A DNA stretch of 45,700 nt, from positions 1-45,700 of the forward strand of contig JAQSXJ010000096.1 of NCBI GenBank assembly GCA_029256725.1. The letters are read 5' to 3'. Position 1 is the first letter of the stretch; each line of letters begins with the position of its first letter. A model generated the notes under the pieces. That model was not told the origin of the DNA. It saw nothing but the letters and a program-made list of their open reading frames with translations, and ran no database searches. Source of the stretch: Anaerocolumna sp. Its GTDB lineage: Bacteria > Bacillota > Clostridia > Lachnospirales > Lachnospiraceae. The translations under genes and the position numbers were made by a program. Positions 7,913-16,307 of this stretch are shown here, in pieces.

Positions 7913-8581
7913 TTAGAACCTGGCTTTATATCCCAGCCCTCTTACCGTTATAATTTCAAAATCCGGATAGCTTTCAAATTTACGTCTCAGTTTCTTAATA
8001 TGGGAATCTACTGCCCGTTCATCAGCTTCCGCATCCATTCCCCAGATTTCGTCCATCAGCTCAAGTCTCGTAAAGATCTTATTAGGGTTACTTAGCAGCT
8101 TGAACAGAAGAAAGAATTCCTTGGGCGGCATCTCATAATAATCCTTACCAATCTTAACGGTTAGTGCATCGTAATCAAGAACTGCGTTCCCGACTGTCAT
8201 TTTTCTGTCATTGGTAATCTGCGCACGCCGAAGCAGGGCATCCACACGCAGAATCATTTCTTTCATACGAATGGGTTTGATCATATAATCATCCGTCCCT
8301 GCTTTAAAACCTTTTTCCAGATCTTCAATCTGGTCTTTGGCTGTTATCATAAGAATCGGAAGCTTATAGGAAGTATCCCTTAATACTTTGGTCAGCTCAT
8401 AACCATCCATTTTTGGCATCATAATATCACAGATAATCAGATCAATATATTCCCTGTCCATTATCTGTAAGGCTTCTTCTCCGTCAAAGGCTGAAAAGGC
8501 TTTGAAATGCTCCTGTTTTAATTTTCCGCAGATCATTTTATTTAATGTTTCATCATCTTCCACAACCAATATAGAAAACAT
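7913..8581 (-). CDS. OmpR/PhoB-family response regulator
   Basis: A 222-residue regulator with an N-terminal receiver domain (1-115) and a C-terminal winged-helix DNA-binding domain (about 125-222). The acidic pocket residues are ED near position 8, the phospho-acceptor is Asp52 in IICDIMMPKMDG, and the conserved lysine is in YMIKP. The DNA-recognition part reads DSHIKKLRRKF and ends in VRGLGYKARF. It precedes and is presumably co-transcribed with the sensor kinase gene. The ribosome binding site is weak (GGTG region), and a MITE ends only 16 bp before the start codon, so the native promoter must lie beyond or inside that element. Confidence 0.92.
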   Translation of the reverse strand: MFSILVVEDDETLNKMICGKLKQEHFKAFSAFDGEEALQIMDREYIDLIICDIMMPKMDGYELTKVLRDTSYKLPILMITAKDQIEDLEKGFKAGTDDYMIKPIRMKEMILRVDALLRRAQITNDRKMTVGNAVLDYDALTVKIGKDYYEMPPKEFFLLFKLLSNPNKIFTRLELMDEIWGMDAEADERAVDSHIKKLRRKFESYPDFEIITVRGLGYKARF

Positions 8582-8597
8582 TGTTTCACCGCTTTCT

Positions 8598-8782
8598 ATT
8601 AGAGTGTGTCTGAAAACTGCTTATGCCGGGCTGGAAGTTCCACTTTGCGTGAGCCAGTTCGCGAGAGACAGTAACGCGTGATTTTTGTTACATAGCGGTA
8701 CTGCGATTCTATAATTGTATGGCAGAATATAGCAAAGAAGACCGTTAAGAACGGTGCACTGCGTTTTCAGACACGCTCTAAT
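8598..8782. mobile_element. MITE with 20-bp terminal inverted repeats (family A, copy 1)
   Basis: Its ends are ATTAGAGTGTGTCTGAAAAC (8598-8617) and GTTTTCAGACACGCTCTAAT (8763-8782), which are inverted copies with one mismatch. The total is 185 bp and there is no ORF of useful size. TA lies just outside GAGTGTG at both ends, consistent with a TA target duplication. The terminal repeat matches the insertion sequence end at 80-99, so mobilisation by that transposase is likely. The remaining bases up to 8965 show no gene; a 21-codon minus-strand frame there is too short to support. Confidence 0.8.
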
Positions 8783-8965
8783 TTCACCTGTATATAAATT
8801 GATCTTAGTTCCATAGTATATACCTAGTTATTGTGTTACAACTTAAAGTGTGTACCATAAGCACATACAACTTGTCTTACTATAGTTTACCTTCCTTATA
8901 TAACTCTTTCAAGTAAGAAATATTATCAATCTTATTCAGTAACATTTGACTCTTTAACGTGACAG

Positions 8966-9391
8966 TTATTTGTCATTGCATATTATTTTCGCATATTCTC
9001 TTGCTGCTCTTAAGTCTGAACTGTCCGGCTTATTGCGGTGGATCATCTTAAATTGGCCTCTGCAGTAGAAATTCTCTTCATCCACTGTAATACCCTGTGC
9101 TAGTAAAAGCTTTCTCATTTCAGGATATGCTCTTTCAGCCAATGCTGAGGTTGAAAACACTGCTACTTTTCCTATCTTTTTAGCATCAAGGGTTCGAATA
9201 AAGGCTTTTACTTGAGGGTCTATTCCACCCCAGTACACGGAAGCACCCAAAAAAAGTATATCCACCTTGCCCTCTACAGGTATATCTATAGTTTGTGCTT
9301 TACAACCGGATACTTCTGCTATATCATCTGCTAATTTTTTTGTGTTATCCGTTTTTGTGAAATATCTTATTGCTATTGATTTTTTATTCAT
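8966..9391 (-). CDS. Flavodoxin-domain protein
   Basis: A 141-residue single-domain flavodoxin-like protein. The N-terminal phosphate-binding loop region reads YFTKTDNTKKLADDI (residues 10-24), the second FMN-binding stretch is ILFLGASVYWGGIDPQVKAF, and FSTSALAERAY follows as the third loop. It should bind FMN non-covalently and carry electrons in the cytoplasm. The loop lacks the usual run of glycine and serine (T-x-T-G-N-T becomes TKTDNT), seen in flavodoxin domains of the Flavodoxin_4/5 type. TGGAGG is placed well before the ATG. It is a single gene between debris and the MITE; no partner is evident. Confidence 0.85.
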   Translation of the reverse strand: MNKKSIAIRYFTKTDNTKKLADDIAEVSGCKAQTIDIPVEGKVDILFLGASVYWGGIDPQVKAFIRTLDAKKIGKVAVFSTSALAERAYPEMRKLLLAQGITVDEENFYCRGQFKMIHRNKPDSSDLRAAREYAKIICNDK

Positions 9392-9480
9392 TACAGGCCT
9401 CCAATTTATTTAATATTGAATAGCCTAACATATTAATTTGTCCTGAATATGCCCAACATTCAAGATTAGCAATCCAAAGG

Positions 9481-10150
9481 TCACTCACTTTGCAGACAGA
9501 TTTCCTCCAGCTTCTCTGCCACTAACTTAAGACCTTCCGCTCCCTTCAGCTGCTTTGATATTCTGGTGCAATTTTCCTTGAACTCTATATCACTTAGCAG
9601 GTCATTGATCCCATCTCTTAAGGATAGTGGTGATATCTCTTTGAATTGACCAACTATTCCAAGTTTCATGTCTTTTATTCTCCTTGCAACCATATGCTGA
9701 TCGTTGACCATAGGAAAAGCATACATGGGTACTCCATAACTAAGAGCCTCATTGACACTGTTAAACCCGGCATGTGTTATAAAAACGTCTGCTTGCTTTA
9801 GTATCGCTAATTGAGGTAAGAAATTCCCAATATAGAAATTTGAAGGGATATCCCCCAACTGCTCTACCTTGCATTTCTTTCCGATTGACATCATAACAAA
9901 AAAATCCGAGGTCTTAAATGCTTCCAAACACATTTTATAAAAATCGATAAATCCGTATTAACACTGCCTAGTGAGATATAAATTAATGGACTTGAACCCC
10001 CCCTTGGGAATTTCGTCAAAATCTTCCGCCGTATCATTTCCGACGATTGTCCCTGTAAAGAAATATTTAGATGCTTCCAATCCTGAATCTCCATTAAATT
10101 CAGGTATAGTATACACTACATTCCATTGGGATTTACTATATATAATACCC
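9481..10150 (-). pseudogene. Macrolide/UDP-type glycosyltransferase (GT1) C-terminal remnant, frameshifted
   Basis: The C-terminal half of a GT-B glycosyltransferase is recognisable over three frames. The 5' part reads SQWNVVYTIPEFNGDSGLE and on to DFDEIPKGG. It shifts frame in the run of C residues near 10000-10006, continues SPLIYISLGSVNTDLSIF, shifts again near 9935, and finishes in a 150-residue frame. That last frame carries the donor-binding signature QADVFITHAGFNSVNEAL and GVPMYAFPMVNDQ. The N-terminal acceptor domain (about 200 residues) is missing. Homologues glycosylate macrolides or lipids. Two frameshifts plus N-terminal loss make a working enzyme very unlikely; the homopolymer shift alone could be a sequencing error. 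Confidence 0.8.
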
Positions 10151-10214
10151 CATATAAGTTAGTCATTTCTAACTCATAGGGAGCATTAAGTAAAATATAT
10201 ATCAAGGAGATTCT

Positions 10215-10451
10215 ATGTTAATCGTTTATGATAGCTATACCGGATTAGGAAAGAAATTTGCAGAAAGTCTAGGTTATCCTGTACAGTCCGTAGAGGTCAG
10301 TGTTAATGAACCCTGTATTCTGGTAACACGAAATATTGGTTTGGGTAAAATCACAGATACTACTTCACAGTTTTTAGATCAATATCAAGAATTTGTAAAA
10401 GGCGTCGTTGTAAATGGCAGCAAAAAGTTCGGTCCCAAGCGTATCCTTTAG
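10215..10451 (+). CDS. NrdI-like flavodoxin, short (possibly truncated)
   Basis: A 78-residue protein matching the start of NrdI, the flavodoxin that helps assemble the manganese cofactor of class Ib ribonucleotide reductase: MLIVYDSYTGLGKKFAESL, then CILVTRNIGLGKI, FLDQYQEFVKGVVVNGSKKFG. Typical NrdI is 110-150 residues, and here about 40 C-terminal residues are absent. There is no nrdE or nrdF next to it. A GGAGA precedes the ATG. The last codons are also the left arm of the terminator hairpin at 10437-10470, so the reading frame ends inside a terminator. Either a very short NrdI-like protein or a truncated remnant. Confidence 0.6.
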   Translation: MLIVYDSYTGLGKKFAESLGYPVQSVEVSVNEPCILVTRNIGLGKITDTTSQFLDQYQEFVKGVVVNGSKKFGPKRIL

Positions 10452-10475
10452 CAATTCAAAGGATACGCTTTTTTT
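10437..10475 (+). terminator. Rho-independent terminator overlapping the end of the NrdI-like gene
   Basis: A perfect 13-bp stem (10437-10449 with 10458-10470), an 8-base loop and a T-run. The left arm lies inside the coding region and the stop codon is in the loop. Confidence 0.9.
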
Positions 10476-10541
10476 AATCTTGTTATATGATAAATTCGAA
10501 CTTTACTTAACTCTCAGCTGAGTCCATATCCCTTATATTTT

Positions 10542-11449
10542 CTATATCTGGCATACTTTATGAGGATTTAAGATATTCTTTGGATCAAAAGCCTTCTTGA
10601 TACCTCTCATGATTTCAACGGTAGCCGGATCCATCGCTTCCATAAGGTAGGACTTCTTTGCATAACCGATACCGTGTTCACCGGATACCTGACCACTCAG
10701 CTCTCTGGCTTTACCATAGATCTTATCCATGGCGGATTTCATCTTCTCCTCCCATTCTTCTTCACTTAGTTCATCCTTTAAGATATAGGCATGTAGATTT
10801 CCATCTCCTGCATGGCCAAAGCTTTTGATACGGATATTAACTTCTTTATATAATCCGTGGATATATTCCACCATCTCATTTACAGAACTTCTTGGTACTA
10901 CGACATCCACTTCATCCATAAAGGAGGTGGAACCTTTGATGGCTTCCAGAAAAGCACCTCTGGCTTTCCAGATGGAGTCTTCTCTTTCTGTGGTATCAGA
11001 GATTAAAATATCAATGGCTCCCTGCTCCAGACAGATTCTTGCTACGTTTTCATAGTCTTTTTCGATTTCTTCCGTAGAATTTCCATCAAATTTAAGCAGC
11101 AGATAGGCATCTGCACTGTTATCAGGGAACTTTTTACCCAGGTATTTTTCTGCATCGATAATTACTTCCCTTTGCATGAATTCAATTGCAGTGGGGATGG
11201 CTTTGGATTTGATAATAAGAGGTACGGTACCAATTGCCTTTTCCAGAGACGGAAAGGGTATCAGTAAGCTGATTGCTTTCTTCGGTAAAGGAAGAATCTT
11301 TAAGGTTGCTCTTGTAATAATACCAATTCATAGCATATCCGGTGCTGTTCTTAACTACCTTGCCTCCAAATTCCACCACCTTGCCATCGGGCAGCACAAC
11401 TTCCAGCCCTCTTACGTAATCTCTGGTCACACCGTATTTAACCGCTCTC
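10542..11449 (-). pseudogene. FAD-linked oxidase (glycolate oxidase GlcD-like), broken
   Basis: The gene is in two frames. The upstream piece (about 11449-11330) reads [19 protein letters not shown] and [11 protein letters not shown] from the FAD-binding PCMH domain. It then jumps to the other frame at about 11325 ([14 protein letters not shown]), where it stays open to the stop at 10542. The intact family has a DLKDLLIGSEGTL-like stretch between these points, so about a dozen codons were lost with a frame change. The C-terminal FAD-oxidase domain is complete, including [13 protein letters not shown] and [11 protein letters not shown]. The N-terminal 150 or so residues are gone, replaced by a GH3 fragment. 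Relatives oxidise D-lactate or glycolate; this copy should be inactive. Confidence 0.8.
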
Positions 11450-11673
11450 ATATCACTGTCCTGTATTTCAGGATTATATTTTCTGGTATATGAAGGCTGC
11501 AAGATTTGTCCTGCCATTACGGTTAAAGCTCCTGCTTCTATACAAGAATTATAGGCTGTTCCGTAGGTATTATCCCATTCTTCACAGGACATGGAATTAA
11601 TGGAGGCTACTAATTGCTGATCCCTTTCATCCATCCCGTCACCGGGAAAATGCTTGATGGAGGCTGCTACCCC
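11450..11673 (-). pseudogene. GH3 glycosidase internal fragment
   Basis: About 75 codons of a family 3 glycoside hydrolase of the beta-N-acetylhexosaminidase-like type are recognisable: [19 protein letters not shown], then [20 protein letters not shown] and [19 protein letters not shown]. The KHFPGDG motif is the family's conserved substrate-binding segment. Both ends are cut: upstream it abuts a beta-phosphoglucomutase piece in another frame, and downstream it runs in frame into the FAD-linked oxidase piece. There is no start codon or ribosome binding site of its own. Confidence 0.75.
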
Positions 11674-11936
11674 CTGTTCACATATTCAAGCAGCTTTTTA
11701 TAGATTTCATTTTTCTCATTGGCCAGTGCTTCTTTTTCCTGTGCTGTATATTCCCTGCCTGCCTTTCTTAATACAATTTCCAGGCTTTCCATTCGACTTA
11801 TACCTCGAAGTTCTTCATTAATCCTCCTGTCAAAGTAGATTCCTTCATTCTCTGCAATGGCTTTCCACGCCTGATAATGATACTCATCTGTCGATACAAT
11901 AACACCATCCAAATCAAATATTACTGCCTTATAAAT
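11674..11936 (-). pseudogene. Beta-phosphoglucomutase (HAD family) N-terminal fragment
   Basis: The first 87 or so residues of a beta-phosphoglucomutase: YKAVIFDLDGVIVSTDEYHY with the DxD nucleophile pair, then the cap domain to [10 protein letters not shown], where homology ends in a run of G. AGGAG lies 8 bases before codon ATT at 11936, exactly where the usual MYKAVIFDLDG start would be, so the original ATG seems mutated to ATT. The core domain and phosphate-binding motifs downstream are missing. The frame is open further upstream, but that part (to 12107) shows no homology. Intact enzymes act in maltose/trehalose breakdown. Confidence 0.78.
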
Positions 11937-12080
11937 AAGCTCAGCTCCTCTCTTTTCATTTATTTGTGGGCTTATTATAGCATGGAACATTTTCAAAAGA
12001 CATACAGCAGGGACAAGACCGCAGAATAGTGATATTTCCTGACAATCCTTATAAGGCATGGCTGATAAACCTATACAGAC

Positions 12081-12127
12081 AGCAAAAAACCAGTGTAGCG
12101 AAAGCAAGTTTTCCGTTACACTGGTTT
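12081..12127 (-). terminator. Terminator after the YpmS-like gene
   Basis: On the minus strand the arm AAACCAGTGTAACG pairs with CGCTACACTGGTTT (12127-12114 with 12100-12087), followed by a TTTTTT run. It lies 36 bp after the stop codon at 12163. The A/T-rich flank on the other side could also let it work in the plus direction. Confidence 0.85.
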
Positions 12128-12162
12128 ATTTAAAAAAACACAATTATTCAATTTATCAATTA

Positions 12163-12810
12163 TTATTTCATTAATTTACCGCCAAAAAATTCAACTATTT
12201 CTACCACATCACTTAAAGATTTTACGGAGATTGCAATCTTAAAATTAATCCTGTCTGTGGTCTGAAAATCTTTTATTGTGACTGCTTCCGGTAAAGTTAT
12301 AGGTATTGAGATAACTGAGGTTTCTTCCTCAATATTCACTTTATCTATTTTATTTTTCAGGTTATCAATTATTAAACTTTTAAATACGGGTATTCTGCCT
12401 ATATATGCTTTGTTTACATTGACCTGCAGGGCATTACCTTCTACTGTGATGTCAGTCTTTAAGATTAACTGGCTAGGAAACAGGGATAATAACTTCGTAT
12501 CAGCATAAAAATAAACTTCACCATTATGTATGGCACAATGTACACTGTCTATTTTCTTGCTTTTTAACTTATCCATATTCATAGATATGATATTGTTTAT
12601 ATCTTTTTCAGATAACTCAAACTGGAACTCTTTTGAGGAATTGGTTAACATCCCTGTAATGGAATCCATCATTTTCTCTTTCATGATTTCTTTCAAGGAT
12701 ACTTGCTCTGTCGAAGTTTCATTGAACTTCTCAACAGGGCGGACACAGTAGATAATTGCAGTAAATAGAACTATTATTAAAGCTATAGTCAATATAAATC
12801 TCTTTTTCAT
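12163..12810 (-). CDS. Membrane-anchored YpmS-like protein (DUF2140-like)
   Basis: A 215-residue protein with one N-terminal membrane segment (residues 5-22), so most of it lies outside the membrane. The remainder is alternating beta strands with helices: FELSEKDINNIISMNMDKL, then VYFYADTKLL, LKTDITVEGNALQVNVNKAYIG and a long strand-rich C-terminus. This pattern resembles the YpmS/DUF2140 family of Firmicutes, with a fold likened to lipid-binding tubular domains. The function is unknown. It has its own terminator, and the flanking genes are unrelated. The family call rests on overall pattern rather than on a signature motif. Confidence 0.55.
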   Translation of the reverse strand: MKKRFILTIALIIVLFTAIIYCVRPVEKFNETSTEQVSLKEIMKEKMMDSITGMLTNSSKEFQFELSEKDINNIISMNMDKLKSKKIDSVHCAIHNGEVYFYADTKLLSLFPSQLILKTDITVEGNALQVNVNKAYIGRIPVFKSLIIDNLKNKIDKVNIEEETSVISIPITLPEAVTIKDFQTTDRINFKIAISVKSLSDVVEIVEFFGGKLMK

Positions 12811-12843
12811 TTTTGGTCTTCCTTTGGGTTATTTATAGGCTTG

Positions 12844-12960
12844 GCTTATTAATGGGTGTTTATTATTAGCCCTTATTTATGAGCATTACTTTATTATTAT
12901 TCCTTATTTATAATCATTAATTTATTATTACTCTAGTTTATCATTAGCCTTGTTTTTTAT
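12844..12960. repeat. AT-rich imperfect tandem repeat in a 465-bp gene-free stretch
   Basis: Three to four degenerate units of about 30 bp based on CTTATTTATGAGCATTA plus a TTATTATTA run lie upstream of the YpmS-like gene. The rest of 12811-13275 is AT-rich with no gene, apart from the GH5 terminator at 13204-13240. Confidence 0.5.
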
Positions 12961-13203
12961 GTGGCATAAATTATTTAATTAAAGAGAGTTACGATAATTG
13001 TACTTGCGAATTCTATAAAATGTATTGATACATTTTGAATATATATTTTACCAACCCGATGGATCTATTATGCCATCATAATTTAAATAAATCTATGATT
13101 TATATTATTATATCAGACTCATAAATTTTAACAAGAAAATCTTACCATTGACCAAAACTATAGTCACCTGCCTATATATCATATGTTCTTCTCGGTTTAA
13201 CGC

Positions 13204-13240
13204 AGAAAAAACCAGCAACAGTTATTATCTGTTACCGGTT
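13204..13240 (-). terminator. Terminator of the GH5 cellulase gene
   Basis: On the minus strand AACCGGTAACAG pairs with CTGTTGCTGGTT (two G-U wobbles), with a 7-base loop and a TTTTTT run. It begins 35 bp after the GH5 stop codon. Confidence 0.88.
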
Positions 13241-13275
13241 CTTTCTAATAATATAATTATTTTAATATTACAGAC

Positions 13276-15693
13276 TTACGGTTCTATTCCCCAATTAAGA
13301 GTACCGGCAAAATAACCGGTGACATTAGTCCAATCCGTATAATTTGATGCTGTGGCATTAAAGGAATAATCATTTGACTGCGTAAAGTTTGACCAATCAG
13401 ACTTCCATACTCTTCCTTTTATCTCAGTCTCTGCTCCTGCTGCCAGAGTACCGGCTGAACTCTTAAAACTTATTTCCAGATAACAGTCAGCATTTGTCTT
13501 CGATAAACTTGTAAAGGTACCGGTAATATTTCCGTTGCCTGCCGATGCCCAGTCACAAGCATAACTGGCAGCATTGGTTCCATCCTTTGTAAAGTAATAT
13601 CTTAACTTCACATCAGAAAGATTAATACTTGTTGTACCAGTATTAATGATTTTAAAGTTTGGATACAAAGTATTAGTAGAAGCTGTAGTATTGCCATTGA
13701 AGAACTGAAGCTTAATGTTTCCGCCAGGTATTGGAGTTACCGTAGGGGTTGGGGTAACTGTGGGGGTGGAAGTTACTGTTGGGGTTGGGGTAACTGTAGG
13801 TGTGGGCGTAGTGGTTACTGTTGGGGTTACGGTCACTGTAGGTGTGGGCGTAGTGGTTACTGTTGGTGTAACCGTTACTGTTGGTGTAACCGTTACTGTT
13901 GGTGTAACCGTTACTGTCGGCGTAACCGTTACTGTTGGGGTAGGTGTTACGGGAGTGGTGCCACCCGGTTCGGTGCCATACACCAGAACCCCTTTTACAT
14001 AGGCTGTTATTTTCAGATTCTGTCCATAATCTGTCTTACCGGAATCAAAAGAGTAGTCATTGATCTGATTATATTTTGAATTGTCATATTTCGTTAAGGT
14101 AATCTGCACCTCACCGCTGCTGGCTCCGGGATTCAGGACTCCTGCACCGCTTGTAAAGCCTACTTCTGAATAAAAATCGGCTGTACTAAAAGCTGTAGAA
14201 AGGGGTATTCTTACCATATTTCCATATACATTACCGGAACCGACTACTGCATAGTAGCAGTTAAAAGACTGCCATTTGCCGTCATCTCTTGTGTACCAGT
14301 AACGGACCTTTACATCAGAAAGAGAAACTGCTGTGTTATCGTCATTTTTAACCTGTAAACTGAAACGGATTCCTCCTGAAGCGCTGGTATCTCCGCATTT
14401 ATACAGTACTGAAATTTTGGGTCCACTGCCTACAGGAGTGGGGGTAGGCGTCGGGGTGGGAGTAGGTGTAATCGTTGAATTTATACCACTCATAATACCA
14501 TCAAGTATTGCCGGCTGTACTACCGCATAAGTCTTTCTGTCAATGATTCCGGAGCCACCAGGGCCATAAGCTCCGATATCCCAGTATACCGGTACCGCTC
14601 CGTATTTCTTGCAGACAGTATTCAATATTTTATTGAAATAAGCACGATAGGTGTTATTACTTGCATCCTTATCGGTTTTATCTGTGGCACAGTATTCACC
14701 GATAACCACCGGATAACCTTTCGTTACAAAGGTAGAATACATTTGTGCCAGCTGTGAATCCATATAGTCTTCCTGTCCCCAATTGGATTTTTTCGTGGGA
14801 TCGGTGGAGATGGAACCCCACTGGGTTATGGAACTGCTATTATCAAGGGTGAATTCATAAGGTGAATAATAATGAGCTGAAATCATAATTCTCTTTTCAT
14901 CAGCAGGAATGGCAGAAGATCGGTAACTATCTGCGGGTATTACAAACCCAAAATCCAGTGTCATATGATCGATATTGGTATTCCAGCCAGGAACCAATAA
15001 CCAGCGGGAAGCATTGTTTCCGCCGGATTGCCTGATAGTATCAACAAATATCTGATTATAGGCATTGAGATTCTGGTATAATACCGGATCAGGATCATAA
15101 TAATTGCCGTCAAACACTTCATTCATGGATTCAAAGATCAAATGTTCATCGTAGTCTTTAAATGTATTCGCATATTGCTGCCAGATTTTCTTATACTTAT
15201 CTCTGACTGTGGTCTGATCATTGGCTGTTACTAAAAGCCAAGCACCATTAATGGTATGATATCCGTCACCGTGTACTCCGTCAAGAATTACGTAAAGCCC
15301 CTGGTTATAGGCATAATCAACCACTTCCTTAACCCTGGCTAACCAAGCCGAATCAATGGTATAATTAGGTGCAGAACCAATTGCTTTTAATAAAGTAACC
15401 GGTATGCGGACGGTATTAAAACCGGCATTTTTTACTGCCGTAAAAAGCTGCTGAGTAACTTTTGGATTACCCCACATTTCTTCATTAGGCCCATAGTCGC
15501 TAAAGGCTTCCATGGTGTTCCCCAGATTCCAGCCTGTGCCCATGGCGGTCACAAGCTGTTTCTGATTTAACTGATCAAAATTACTGGTCTGTTCTGCCCT
15601 AACAGGCATCATGGAATACATCGTTGAAGCAAGCATAGCAACCAGCAACCCCAATGCCAGTATATAGCTTCTGATAGTCTTACGTTTAGCCAT
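13276..15693 (-). CDS. Secreted GH5 cellulase with two CBM3 modules
   Basis: An 805-residue secreted enzyme. Order: signal peptide (1-33, cleavage probably after VRA), GH5 catalytic domain (about 38-405), short TP linker (408-420), CBM3 (about 426-575), long TVTVTPTP linker (577-658), second CBM3 (660-805). The GH5 landmarks are GWNLGNT at 54-60, HGDGYH, the acid/base Glu192 in SMNEVF and the nucleophile Glu333 in VIGEYCATD. CBM3 modules bind crystalline cellulose, so this is most likely an endo-beta-1,4-glucanase acting on insoluble cellulose outside the cell; mannanase activity is less likely but not excluded. There is no dockerin or surface-layer anchor, so it is a free enzyme. AAGGAGG precedes the ATG, and it has its own terminator. 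Confidence 0.92.
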   Translation of the reverse strand: MAKRKTIRSYILALGLLVAMLASTMYSMMPVRAEQTSNFDQLNQKQLVTAMGTGWNLGNTMEAFSDYGPNEEMWGNPKVTQQLFTAVKNAGFNTVRIPVTLLKAIGSAPNYTIDSAWLARVKEVVDYAYNQGLYVILDGVHGDGYHTINGAWLLVTANDQTTVRDKYKKIWQQYANTFKDYDEHLIFESMNEVFDGNYYDPDPVLYQNLNAYNQIFVDTIRQSGGNNASRWLLVPGWNTNIDHMTLDFGFVIPADSYRSSAIPADEKRIMISAHYYSPYEFTLDNSSSITQWGSISTDPTKKSNWGQEDYMDSQLAQMYSTFVTKGYPVVIGEYCATDKTDKDASNNTYRAYFNKILNTVCKKYGAVPVYWDIGAYGPGGSGIIDRKTYAVVQPAILDGIMSGINSTITPTPTPTPTPTPVGSGPKISVLYKCGDTSASGGIRFSLQVKNDDNTAVSLSDVKVRYWYTRDDGKWQSFNCYYAVVGSGNVYGNMVRIPLSTAFSTADFYSEVGFTSGAGVLNPGASSGEVQITLTKYDNSKYNQINDYSFDSGKTDYGQNLKITAYVKGVLVYGTEPGGTTPVTPTPTVTVTPTVTVTPTVTVTPTVTVTPTVTTTPTPTVTVTPTVTTTPTPTVTPTPTVTSTPTVTPTPTVTPIPGGNIKLQFFNGNTTASTNTLYPNFKIINTGTTSINLSDVKLRYYFTKDGTNAASYACDWASAGNGNITGTFTSLSKTNADCYLEISFKSSAGTLAAGAETEIKGRVWKSDWSNFTQSNDYSFNATASNYTDWTNVTGYFAGTLNWGIEP
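13720..13965. repeat. Repetitive DNA encoding the second TP linker
   Basis: Near-identical 18-bp units (encoding V-T-V-T-P-T and variants) occur in tandem, with a duplicated block containing GTGGGCGTAGTGGTTACTGT. Such arrays change length by replication slippage, so linker length may vary between strains. It lies wholly inside the GH5 gene. Confidence 0.85.
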
Positions 15694-15890
15694 GTAAAAT
15701 ACCTCCTTATTAATAAATTATTACTCTACAAAGAAATCCTTAAATCATGGTACTTTATGCCTTATATTGAGTTTAGAATATCCTAGCACTAACTAACACA
15801 TATGCATTCTGCAAGCAAAGTTGTAATTCTGTTTGTAAGATGCATGAGTTACTATGTGTAGAATAATATGTGTGAGTTAATATGCATGCT

Positions 15891-16033
15891 TGAATTGAAT
15901 GTGTGAATCGAATGCGTGAATCGTATGCATGAATTGAATGCATGAATTGAATGCATGAATCGTATGCATGAATTGAATGCATGAATCGTATGCGTGAATT
16001 GAATGCGTAAATTGAATGTGTGAATTGAAATGT
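15891..16033. repeat. 13-bp tandem repeat array between GH5 and GH43
   Basis: About eleven head-to-tail units of TGAATTGAATGCA, with regular variants at position 6 (T or C), position 8 (A or T) and the last bases (CA, CG, TG). Units with CGTATGC alternate with TTGAATGC in a pattern. Degenerate relatives extend left to about 15840. It sits 200 bp upstream of the GH5 start and 275 bp downstream of the GH43 stop. The rest of 15694-16307 holds no gene. Thirteen is not a multiple of three, so the frames open across it are artefacts of the repeat. Confidence 0.92.
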
Positions 16034-16307
16034 ATGTAATATCACATATAAATCCATGCAAATCCTTTCATTTCACATATATCCTACTTAAATCCTATGT
16101 AATAATCTATTCATCAAAGGATATAGAAAATAACACATTTCAAAACTAACTACAATATAAGTATTCCCCTGGTATTTCAAGTACATAAGTATTTCTTTTG
16201 TATCTCTTTATCACCTCCTGATTTGTATTTCTTTTCCAATAAAATGTTGTAGTCTATATTCATTGGTTATGTTTTACCTTCAAGTTTCTAACTATCTAGT
16301 AGCTGAT

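Noticed and set aside
8867..8952. 21-codon minus-strand frame (MLLNKIDNISYLKEL)
   Set aside because: Too short, with a weak upstream site; no homology recognised.
13715..14002. Plus-strand valine/glycine repeat protein
   Set aside because: It is the antisense of the GH5 TP-rich linker.
14333..14530. Plus-strand frame with a GVGV repeat
   Set aside because: Antisense of the first GH5 linker and adjoining domains.
15891..16033. CRISPR-like array
   Set aside because: Units are 13 bp, directly adjacent and without spacers; no cas genes nearby.
15773..16061. Two overlapping minus-strand frames with a 13-residue repeat (FMHSIHAYDS-like)
   Set aside because: They arise because a 13-bp tandem repeat translates as a 39-bp, 13-residue period in any open frame; no ribosome binding site and no non-repeat coding sequence.
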